Shown: positions 7,703-14,100 of the stretch, piece by piece
Position numbering within the stretch: the first letter of the stretch is position 1
How the letters are laid out: every line of letters begins with the position of its first letter
Assembly (NCBI GenBank): GCA_049964535.1
Contig: JBMFXG010000034.1
Span: 1-17,194, forward strand
Source of the DNA: JAJYZP01 sp049964535
GTDB lineage: Bacteria; Actinomycetota; Acidimicrobiia; Acidimicrobiales; Acidimicrobiaceae
DNA: 17,194 bases
Reading direction: 5' to 3'
Notes under the pieces: model-generated
Seen by the model: only the letters and a program-made list of their open reading frames with translations
Told to the model about the DNA's origin: nothing
Databases searched by the model: none
Program-made: the position numbers and the translations under genes

Positions 7703-7752
7703 AAAGTTTTCGACGGTGTGATGGACGAAGGTTCTGTGACAGATAGTCGATG

Positions 7753-7770
7753 TTGTACAGGATTGTACAG
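7753..7770 (+). promoter_or_regulatory. Tandem TGTACA words, candidate Fur-family operator
   Basis: The octamer TTGTACAG occurs twice head-to-tail (7753-7760 and 7763-7770), exactly 10 bp apart, so two self-complementary TGTACA hexamers face the same side of the helix. The second copy overlaps the predicted -35 of furA. Fur-family proteins bind AT-rich dyads and often repress themselves; this word differs from the classic Fur box, so the assignment rests on position and symmetry. Confidence 0.45.
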
Positions 7771-7792
7771 AGTCCAAAGTCTCTGCTAAGGT
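7763..7792 (+). promoter_or_regulatory. furA promoter giving a leaderless transcript
   Basis: TTGTAC (7763-7768) and TAAGGT (7787-7792) are 18 bp apart. The furA GTG begins only 6 nt after the -10 box, where transcription itself would start, and no Shine-Dalgarno sequence precedes it. This is the usual layout of actinobacterial leaderless mRNAs. Confidence 0.5.
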
Positions 7793-7798
7793 GTCGGT

Positions 7799-8302
7799 GT
7801 GGACGAAAGTGTTAGTAGTAGCCATGCGTTAGCGCTGCGCAAGCATCGCATGCAGGTTACAGCTCAGAGGTTGGCGGTATTACGCGCTATTGATCGGAAA
7901 CCGCATGGAACGGCGGACGAACTCGAGCAGCTGGTTCGAGATGAGATCGGCACGATCTCTCGACAGTCGGTCTATGACACTTTAACCACGCTGACCGATA
8001 AGGGGCTGCTTCGGCGGATTCAACCCGCTGGATCAGCGACCCGCTACGAGCAAAGAGTTGATGATAACCATCATCACCTCGTATGTCGGTCCTGTTCGAC
8101 TACCGTTGACGTTGATTGTGTTAAAGGAGCTAAGCCCTGTCTCGATGTCGTGGATGATCAAGGATTCACGATTGATGAGGCTGAAGTGATCTTTTGGGGA
8201 CTCTGTCCCTCGTGTCAAGAGAAGAGAAGACAAGACTCGATGAATGAGTGCAGACTCGAGGGATCGAGCCTCATAGCTATGAAGGAGAACGATGAGCACT
8301 AG
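7799..8302 (+). CDS. furA: Fur-family peroxide/iron-responsive regulator (FurA type)
   Basis: A 167-aa Fur-family repressor. Winged helix at about 10-85, with recognition segment SRQSVYDTLTTLTDKGLLRRI; then the metal-binding dimer domain with HHHL (91-94), CRSC (C96/C99), and CPSC (C136/C139). The stretch HHHLVCRSC..TVDVDC closely follows mycobacterial and streptomycete FurA, the regulator paired with katG. Such proteins repress katG and themselves and lose binding after peroxide oxidises a metal site. The extra C-terminal tail (about 141-167) is longer than usual. The start is GTG 7799, consistent with the -10 box 6 nt upstream. The last 11 nt overlap katG, and the ribosome-binding site of katG lies inside this gene, so the two are coupled. 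Confidence 0.93.
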   Translation: MDESVSSSHALALRKHRMQVTAQRLAVLRAIDRKPHGTADELEQLVRDEIGTISRQSVYDTLTTLTDKGLLRRIQPAGSATRYEQRVDDNHHHLVCRSCSTTVDVDCVKGAKPCLDVVDDQGFTIDEAEVIFWGLCPSCQEKRRQDSMNECRLEGSSLIAMKENDEH

Positions 8303-10511
8303 CGATACGAACGATGAGTTGAGGGCGGCGGCTGCAACGTGCCCCGTACTTAACAATCCGCAGAGCGCAGTTGGGTCAACTGCGAACCAACATTGGTGGC
8401 CAGAGCAGCTGAATCTACGACCTCTCGGCAAGAACTCGCCCTTGATCGATCCAATGGACGAGGATTTTAACTACTCCGAAGAGTTTGCTACTCTCGATTT
8501 CGCCGCGGTAAAGGCAGATATTACTGCTCTGCTCACCGACTCGAAAGAGTGGTGGCCGGCGGACTATGGCAACTACGGTCCGTTCTTCATTCGTATGGCG
8601 TGGCACAGCGCAGGTACTTATCGAATTCACGATGGAAGAGGCGGCGCTGGATCGGGGACTCAGCGATTTGCTCCGCTCAACAGCTGGCCCGATAATGTCA
8701 ACCTCGATAAGGCCCGTCGTTTGCTCTGGCCGGTGAAGCAAAAGTACGGTCGGCGACTTTCATGGGCCGATCTTATTATTCTGGCTGGAAATTGCGCCCT
8801 GGAGACGATGGGCCTCAAAACCTTCGGCTTTGGTGGAGGACGAGAGGACGTCTGGGAGCCGGAAGAGGATATCTATTGGGGCCCCGAGACCACCTGGCTC
8901 GGCGATCAGCGTTACAGCGGAGATAGAGAGCTTGCGAATCCGCTCGGAGCGGTTCAGATGGGTCTTATCTATGTCAACCCAGAGGGTCCTAACGGGAACC
9001 CAGATCCAGTTGCAGCAGCTCGTGATATTCGTGAGACGTTTGCGCGCATGGCGATGAACGATGAAGAGACCGTGGCCTTGATCGCCGGGGGTCACACCTT
9101 CGGCAAGACGCATGGCGCTGCGAACCCGGAACAGTACGTGGGGAGAGAGCCCGAAGGCGCACCGCTCGAACTGCAGGGGCTCGGCTGGAAGAATACCTTT
9201 GGCACAGGCTCGGGAGCGGACACGATCTCGAGCGGTCTTGAAGGTGCTTGGACTACCAATCCAACCACTTGGGACAATAATTACTTAGAGAATCTCTTTG
9301 GTTATGAGTGGGAACTCACCAAGAGCCCTGCGGGTGCTCATCAATGGCGACCGACCGATCGAAGCTCTGACGATACAGTGCCAGACGCTCACGATCCCAC
9401 GAAGCGGCACGCTCCTATGATGTTCACGACCGATCTCGCTCTTCGCTTTGACCCAGCATATGAGGCCATTGCTCGCAGATTCTATGAGAACCCTCCTGAA
9501 TTTGCAGATACTTTCGCTCGAGCTTGGTTCAAGTTGACTCATCGAGACATGGGTCCTCGGTCTCGGTATCTCGGTCCAGATGTGCCGAACGAGGAATTGG
9601 TCTGGCAAGACCCAGTTCCGCAGGTCGATCACGAGTTGATTGACTCGGTGGACATCGAGGAGCTCAAGCGCGAGATCATCTCTTCTGGTCTCTCCGTCGC
9701 AGCGCTCGTTGGAGCTGCGTGGGCCTCTGCGTCGACCTATCGTGATAGCGATAAGCGAGGCGGTGCGAATGGGGCGCGGATACGCCTTGAGCCTCAGCGT
9801 TCTTGGAAGGCGAATGATCCAGAGCAGTTGGCTCGAACGCTCGAGGTCTTGGAGGGTATTCAGTCTCGTTTCAATGCTGCGCAGAGTGGAGAAAAGCGAG
9901 TATCTCTAGCAGACCTCATCGTCTTGGGCGGATGCGCTGCGGTGGAGAGCGCTGCAAAGGCAGCGGGCCACGCCGTTACGGTTCCTTTTCGACCTGGGCG
10001 AACTGATGCTTCTCAGGCTCAGACCGACGTTGAGTCTTTCGCAGTTCTTGAGCCAACAGCTGATGGGTTCAGAAACTACTTCGAGGTCTCCGATAAGAGA
10101 CGACCGGAGGAGCTTCTCATCGATCGCTCGAGTCTGTTGACATTGACCGCTCCGGAGATGACCGTACTCATCGGAGGGCTACGTTCCCTCGGTGTTACTG
10201 CAAGTGGAACCTCTCATGGTGTCTTGACGGAGCGACCGGGAACACTTGCAAACGACTTCTTCAGGAACCTCTTGGACATGGATCTCGAGTGGAGAGTGTC
10301 GGCGGCCGAATGGATCTACGAGGCGCGTGACCGTAAGGATGGTCAGGTGAGGTGGACTGCTACAGCGGTCGATCTCGTCTTTGGGTCGAACTCTCAACTT
10401 CGAGCTCTCTCAGAGGTCTACGCTTGCGAGGATGCTTCGTCGAAGTTCGTAGCTGACTTCGTAGCCGCCTGGGACAGGGTCATGAATCTAGATCGGTTCG
10501 ATCTCAGGTAG
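8292..10511 (+). CDS. katG: Catalase-peroxidase KatG
   Basis: A full-length (739 aa) bifunctional haem catalase-peroxidase that removes hydrogen peroxide in the cytoplasm. Two homologous peroxidase domains are visible (about 50-420 and 430-735). Distal haem pocket: R101, W104, H105 in RMAWHSAGTYR. The KatG-specific Met-Tyr-Trp crosslink residues are all present: W104, Y227 (LIYVNPEGPNG) and M253. Proximal side: H268 (GGHTFGKTHGA), W320 and D381. S314 matches the position of S315 in the Mycobacterium tuberculosis enzyme. The C-terminal domain lacks the catalytic His, as usual. ATG 8292 has AAGGAG at 8282-8287 and overlaps furA by 11 nt. A strong terminator follows. All key residues are intact, so it should be active. 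Confidence 0.98.
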   Translation: MSTSDTNDELRAAAATCPVLNNPQSAVGSTANQHWWPEQLNLRPLGKNSPLIDPMDEDFNYSEEFATLDFAAVKADITALLTDSKEWWPADYGNYGPFFIRMAWHSAGTYRIHDGRGGAGSGTQRFAPLNSWPDNVNLDKARRLLWPVKQKYGRRLSWADLIILAGNCALETMGLKTFGFGGGREDVWEPEEDIYWGPETTWLGDQRYSGDRELANPLGAVQMGLIYVNPEGPNGNPDPVAAARDIRETFARMAMNDEETVALIAGGHTFGKTHGAANPEQYVGREPEGAPLELQGLGWKNTFGTGSGADTISSGLEGAWTTNPTTWDNNYLENLFGYEWELTKSPAGAHQWRPTDRSSDDTVPDAHDPTKRHAPMMFTTDLALRFDPAYEAIARRFYENPPEFADTFARAWFKLTHRDMGPRSRYLGPDVPNEELVWQDPVPQVDHELIDSVDIEELKREIISSGLSVAALVGAAWASASTYRDSDKRGGANGARIRLEPQRSWKANDPEQLARTLEVLEGIQSRFNAAQSGEKRVSLADLIVLGGCAAVESAAKAAGHAVTVPFRPGRTDASQAQTDVESFAVLEPTADGFRNYFEVSDKRRPEELLIDRSSLLTLTAPEMTVLIGGLRSLGVTASGTSHGVLTERPGTLANDFFRNLLDMDLEWRVSAAEWIYEARDRKDGQVRWTATAVDLVFGSNSQLRALSEVYACEDASSKFVADFVAAWDRVMNLDRFDLR

Positions 10512-10546
10512 ACGTATCGCCGGGGTAGAGGCTCCGTTGACAGAGC

Positions 10547-10597
10547 CAGAGCGATAGGGTCGACTCACTTGAGCGGATCCTATCGCTCTGTTTTTTT
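10547..10597 (+). terminator. Rho-independent terminator of furA-katG
   Basis: CAGAGCGATAGG (10547-10558) pairs perfectly with CCTATCGCTCTG (10579-10590), and seven T follow (10591-10597). The stem begins 36 nt after the katG stop. Textbook intrinsic terminator. Confidence 0.93.
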
Positions 10598-11100
10598 GAT
10601 CCAATACGTGACCTGTTACTCTTTGCGTTCAAGACAGATGGAAGTGGCGACGGTGTGCGGAGCGTCAAGCTGAGTGTGGGGCAGATTGAGTCGAACAGAG
10701 TGGAACCAATTCAGTCAACTGTTTCCAGATGGCAAGATTCAGGAGCGGGCCTATGGCGAGAGCTTGTGCCCCATGGCGAGGTTCGTCGGCTCAGGGAGTT
10801 CATCGGTCTCGAGGGAGCCGTCTTCTGAGAGAAGGACCTCTGGTTACTCCAGGTACGAGCAGTTCATCAAGTTCGATTTTGGAGGCTCATGCTTCCGTAC
10901 GGCAGGTGTGGCGACGGGAATAAGAGGGTCAGGCTGCGCGCCGTCTTGAGTTCTGAGGTCAGTACGAAGGGTCACAGAGATGGAGCCATTTCCTTCAGGC
11001 TCTGATGAGTTCTTACGCTCGTAACAAACCTGTAAGTGAGGAGAAACAGAGTTTTTGTAGCGTTGAGCATTGACTTCGTACTCAGAAGGAGGAAGAGCTC
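10598..11100. other. Intergenic region ahead of amt
   Basis: About 500 bp between the katG terminator and amt. Two overlapping rightward frames (10674-10949 and 10729-10923) are Ser/Arg/Gly-rich, without families, and conflict with each other, so they are not called. The last 80 bp hold the GlnR-like box and the amt ribosome-binding site. Confidence 0.5.
11021..11047 (+). promoter_or_regulatory. GlnR-like nitrogen-control box
   Basis: GTAAC (11021-11025), GTAAG (11032-11036) and GAAAC (11043-11047) are spaced by exactly 6 nt each, an 11-bp period. Actinobacterial GlnR sites are built from GTNAC and GAAAC words with the same n6 spacing, and amt is a classic GlnR target. The block ends 53 bp before the amt start. 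The middle word is imperfect and no fourth word is clear. Confidence 0.5.
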
Positions 11101-12537
11101 ATGCTCATCCCGTATCCGTCGTGGTTGTCAGCGGGTGACAACACCTGGCAACTGACAGCGGCGACACTCGTCGGCCTGATGAGCCTCCCGGGCTTGGCAG
11201 TCCTCTATGGCGGTCTCGTTCAGAAGAAGTGGGCCGTCAACACGATGATGATGGCATTCTCGGCGTTCGCTGCTGTCCTCATCGTCTGGGTGCTCTGGGC
11301 CTTCAAGATGTCATTTGGTGCCCCAATGCATCTTGGGGGAGGATTTTTGGATCAGTTCGTTGGGCATCCAGGACCGGTGCTGGGGCAGGCGTCGGAGGAG
11401 GCTCAAGCTAATATTCCCCTCTTGAGCGGTATTGGTCTGATGCCAAAGTTCCGCTTCCCGCAGTCATCGTTGGTCTACTTTCAGTTCGTCTTCGCAGCAA
11501 TCACGCCCCTGCTCTTCTTGGGTAGTGTCTTGGGACGCATGAGTTTCAAAGCTTGGATGGTTTTCGTCCCGCTCTGGACTACCTGCGTCTACTCGGTGAA
11601 CGCGTTTCTGATCTGGGGCGGAGGCTACTTTGCAGCGAAAGGGGTCGTTGACTACTCAGGAGGGTACGTCATCCATCTATCGGCCGGTGTAACAGGGTTT
11701 GTGGCAGCTGCAGTCATTGGCCCGAGGCTTGCGAAGGACCGTCAGGCAGCGGCGCCGAACAATCTCTTGCTCGTGGCGGTTGGTGCAGGAATCCTTTGGC
11801 TTGGTTGGAATGGATTCAACGGTGGCGACCCGTATTTTGCTTCGGCAGACGCAGCGGGTGCGGTGTTGAATACGAACCTAGCAACTGCTGCAGCCCTTTT
11901 GACCTGGGTGTTTATGGATATGGGCGGCAGGAATCGAAAGCCAACCTTTCTTGGTGCCATTAACGGGATGATCGTAGGTCTCGTTGGTATCACCCCGGCC
12001 GCCGGATATGTCAATGGTTGGGGCGCGCTCGCTATCGGTATCATCGGTTCGTTCGTTGTGTGGTTCTCATTCAATAAGCTCTCTACGAAGTGGATCTTCG
12101 CGAAGGTCGATGACGCTCTTGGGGTGATACACACTCATGGACTTGCGGGGCTCATGGGCGGCGTGATGACGGGTCTTTTTGCTGATCCGAAGATGATCGA
12201 GTATCTCGGTATCGGTAAGGCTTCTGCCGTTTCGGTCAAAGGCCTCTTTTACGGTCATCCCTGGCAGGTGGTGTTACAGCTCTTTGCAGGAGCATGGGTC
12301 ATTGGGTGGAGCGCACTTGGGACCTTCGTGCTTCTCAAGATTGTTGCATTGATTACTCCGCTCCGCTTTGACGATGAGACTCTTGAGATCGGTGACCTAG
12401 CGATTCATGAGGAACAGGTCGAGCCATCCGATCTAGCGCGACGCGTCATGCCGATCGGAGTAGGGCACGTTGTAGAGCAAGTCGGTGAAGAGCAGGTTGG
12501 TGGCAACGGTAGTGTTCAACAGATCACTTTGGAGTAA
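11101..12537 (+). CDS. amt: Ammonium transporter (Amt family)
   Basis: A 478-aa inner-membrane ammonium channel with about 11 helices, starting directly with TWQLTAATLVGLMSLPGLAVLYGG. Pore residues are present: D184 and H192 in DYSGGYVIHLSAG (E. coli AmtB D160/H168) and H346 in THGLAG (AmtB H318). The loop before the second His reads DDALGVIHTHGLAG, with an extra His at 344, instead of the AmtB-type VFGVHG; I recall such variants in other Amt subgroups. A hydrophilic tail of about 55 residues (424-478) faces the cytoplasm. ATG 11101 has GGAGG about 10 nt upstream. No glnK/PII gene lies next to it; the only nearby nitrogen signal is the GlnR-like box upstream. Monocistronic, closed by a hairpin at 12548. 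Confidence 0.95.
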   Translation: MLIPYPSWLSAGDNTWQLTAATLVGLMSLPGLAVLYGGLVQKKWAVNTMMMAFSAFAAVLIVWVLWAFKMSFGAPMHLGGGFLDQFVGHPGPVLGQASEEAQANIPLLSGIGLMPKFRFPQSSLVYFQFVFAAITPLLFLGSVLGRMSFKAWMVFVPLWTTCVYSVNAFLIWGGGYFAAKGVVDYSGGYVIHLSAGVTGFVAAAVIGPRLAKDRQAAAPNNLLLVAVGAGILWLGWNGFNGGDPYFASADAAGAVLNTNLATAAALLTWVFMDMGGRNRKPTFLGAINGMIVGLVGITPAAGYVNGWGALAIGIIGSFVVWFSFNKLSTKWIFAKVDDALGVIHTHGLAGLMGGVMTGLFADPKMIEYLGIGKASAVSVKGLFYGHPWQVVLQLFAGAWVIGWSALGTFVLLKIVALITPLRFDDETLEIGDLAIHEEQVEPSDLARRVMPIGVGHVVEQVGEEQVGGNGSVQQITLE

Positions 12538-12547
12538 CAAGTTGGGA

Positions 12548-12573
12548 GACGTGATCCGATTCACGTCCTTTTC
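12548..12573 (+). terminator. Probable terminator of amt
   Basis: GACGTGA (12548-12554) and TCACGTC (12561-12567) form a 7-bp stem with a 6-nt loop, followed by CTTTTCT. It starts 10 nt after the amt stop. The stem is short but well placed. Confidence 0.65.
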
Positions 12574-13074
12574 TGCCACTATCTCTGTTTGATAACTCGT
12601 CGTTCGGTCTGCTGATCAATTTCAAAAAGCCGGCGGCGAGGTTCGGTCAATACTCGGTGACGCCCCAACTATCGTTGCTTTGGCTAACTCGTCCGTAGGG
12701 CTGAGCCTCCGTCAGTGGGGAATCTCGTCATGGTTGCCGAGGGCGGTTTCTCGACGTGTGGGAGGCTGGGTCTTGGAACCTCCTGGTGGCGCAGGGTGTT
12801 GAGAGGTAGACGGAAGAAGCACGAGTGAGGTGTGCCAGATCTCCGTGGTCGTTCATGTGTTGAGCTCTGACCATCGGCTCTAGGCGGAGCTGTGGGGCTA
12901 GTGGTGCGATCGCTCTCGATGGTCGAGGTACATCGGTGACCGAGGCTCTCATGCGGCGTGGGTCGAAGGCAGTTGCTCGTGCTCCGATCGTGTTGGGTTC
13001 GCCGGGGAAGTGGTACGTCGTGGTAACCGAGATATTGCGCGAAGCGTTGACGAAGTGGCAACGAGTTCGGGGGC
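12574..13074. other. Intergenic region between convergent amt and the Rrf2 gene
   Basis: No gene is supported. Open frames on the minus strand (12684-13115, 12728-12952) are His/Pro/Arg/Ser-rich, mutually overlapping and lack families; a plus frame at 12936-13163 runs antisense into the regulator gene. Possibly eroded coding DNA. Confidence 0.45.
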
Positions 13075-14007
13075 CTAGGGTGATCGCTCGGTTCGATTTT
13101 CCAGTACTTTTGCAATCTCTCTTAGAGTCGTTCGGAGAGTTGCGCGACTTAATCGTTCTGTGAGAGCCCGATCGGTGTCAGCTGTAAGAAGTGGTGGGCG
13201 GAACTTGCCGGCTAGGCGAAGCTCCGTTCTCTCGTCATCGATCTCTCGAAGAATTAGTGAGCCTTCAAAGCGGGATGAGGCTCCTTGGCGTCCACCCGCT
13301 TCCCAGATGAGCTGACGTTCTCTCTCGGTATTGGTGCCCCCTCTCCCGAACACTATAACCGGTGACCCAGCGATCGACCAGGCCGATCCACCTTGGTCGA
13401 TCGTGCAACGGAGTCCTTCGGCATCGCTATACCCCGCTTTCACCGCTTTGGCAATCCAGGACTCGTTACGCTGCAATCGCTGGTACACAACGGCTGCCGG
13501 AAGTTCTATCTGCACCCAGTCGACGAGCTCGAGTGTGAGGGATCCGTGTCGATGGGAATCGAGTGGCACAGCGTGATCCGACCGCTCGAGATCTTCATCG
13601 CGTTTGACAATATCCGCCAGGCTGGTCTCAGAGAGAGTGCGGCGAAGCGATGCGGTCGCTTCGCTCCACGTTTCGTGGAGGGGGCAGACCTTCTCCCATC
13701 TGCAGGGTCCTTCCCCGAGTGCACAGCGCTCAGAGCGCAGAGGCCCCTCCCCGGCTTCAACGATTTGTAGCAGCGATACGTCCAGAGGATCGCGAGCGAG
13801 CCGATAGCCGCCGGCCTTGCCTGCCTTGGAATCAGCGATTCCGGCGCGTACGAGGTCCGCAAGGATCTGGGATGCAAAGGTCTGCGGTACATCCATCTCG
13901 GCTACGACCTCGCGAATCTTTCGGTAATCCCCCGACTCGTACGCGCGCGCTAGACATAAGGCGGAGCGTACGACGTAGTCCCCTCTCTTCGACAAGGTCA
14001 TATCCAT
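13075..14007 (-). CDS. Rrf2-family Fe-S regulator fused to an SRPBCC-like domain
   Basis: Residues 1-135 are a complete Rrf2 regulator (IscR/NsrR/RsrR family, normally about 150 aa): start MDMTLSKRGDYVVRSALCLA, winged helix with PQTFASQILADLVRAGI, wing AGGYRLAR, then the cluster-ligand Cys triad C95-x6-C102-x5-C108 (CALGEGPCRWEKVC). After a charged linker (about 135-155), residues 156-305 look like an SRPBCC/CoxG-like fold: LVDWVQIELPAAVVYQRLQR at the start, EGSLILREIDDERTELRLAG in the strands, and a long closing helix. This doubles the usual length. The family binds [2Fe-2S] or [4Fe-4S] and responds to NO, redox or Fe-S status. It diverges from a Fe-S protein operon with a 23-bp dyad between them. 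ATG 14007 has no Shine-Dalgarno; TATATT ends 6 nt upstream. The SRPBCC part is a fold guess. Confidence 0.85.
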   Translation of the reverse strand: MDMTLSKRGDYVVRSALCLARAYESGDYRKIREVVAEMDVPQTFASQILADLVRAGIADSKAGKAGGYRLARDPLDVSLLQIVEAGEGPLRSERCALGEGPCRWEKVCPLHETWSEATASLRRTLSETSLADIVKRDEDLERSDHAVPLDSHRHGSLTLELVDWVQIELPAAVVYQRLQRNESWIAKAVKAGYSDAEGLRCTIDQGGSAWSIAGSPVIVFGRGGTNTERERQLIWEAGGRQGASSRFEGSLILREIDDERTELRLAGKFRPPLLTADTDRALTERLSRATLRTTLREIAKVLENRTERSP

Positions 14008-14013
14008 GATTTA

Positions 14014-14019
14014 AATATA
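14014..14019 (-). promoter_or_regulatory. -10 box of the Rrf2 gene, leaderless start
   Basis: On the minus strand TATATT ends 6 nt before ATG 14007, placing the transcription start at or next to the start codon; no ribosome-binding site is present. The -35 region is weak, as expected for a regulated or autorepressed gene. Confidence 0.45.
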
Positions 14020-14023
14020 GTGC

Positions 14024-14043
14024 AGAACTTGACGTATAGTTCT
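14024..14043. promoter_or_regulatory. Secondary dyad in the divergent promoter region
   Basis: AGAACT (14024-14029) and AGTTCT (14038-14043) are perfect inverted arms 8 nt apart. The dyad overlaps the predicted -35 of the rightward operon and lies just upstream of the leftward -10, so a bound protein could affect both genes. Confidence 0.35.
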
Positions 14044-14058
14044 TATGTATGTTAGACT
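14029..14058 (+). promoter_or_regulatory. Promoter of the Fe-S protein operon
   Basis: TTGACG (14029-14034) and TAGACT (14053-14058) are separated by 18 bp and resemble a sigma-A-type promoter. The predicted start, about 14065, falls inside the 23-bp palindrome. Confidence 0.5.
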
Positions 14059-14063
14059 ACATG

Positions 14064-14086
14064 ACGTTAAGTGAATAACTTAATGT
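14064..14086. promoter_or_regulatory. 23-bp palindrome, candidate Rrf2 operator
   Basis: Arms ACGTTAAGT (14064-14072) and ACTTAATGT (14078-14086) match at 8 of 9 positions; seen as 11-1-11 it has 9 of 11 pairs. This is the length and symmetry of NsrR-type sites. It covers the predicted transcription start of the rightward operon and ends 2 nt before its GGAGG, a position suited to repression by the divergent Rrf2 protein. Confidence 0.6.
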
Positions 14087-14100
14087 TTGGAGGTTGATCT

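Larger units (their letters stand above)
7324..7798. other. Intergenic region ahead of furA
   Basis: No gene is supported in these 475 bp. They hold a long perfect hairpin (7484-7523), a cluster of dyads (7642-7702) and the furA promoter with its tandem TGTACA words (7753-7792). An open frame at 7595-7825 on the minus strand is antisense to the promoter and has no family. Confidence 0.6.

Noticed and set aside
10674..10949. Rightward 91-codon frame between katG and amt
   Set aside because: Ser/Gly/Arg-rich, overlaps another equally poor frame, no start signal.
12684..13115. Leftward 143-codon frame downstream of the Rrf2 gene
   Set aside because: His/Pro/Arg/Ser-rich composition typical of an antisense or random frame in this GC range; overlaps the real regulator gene in another frame.
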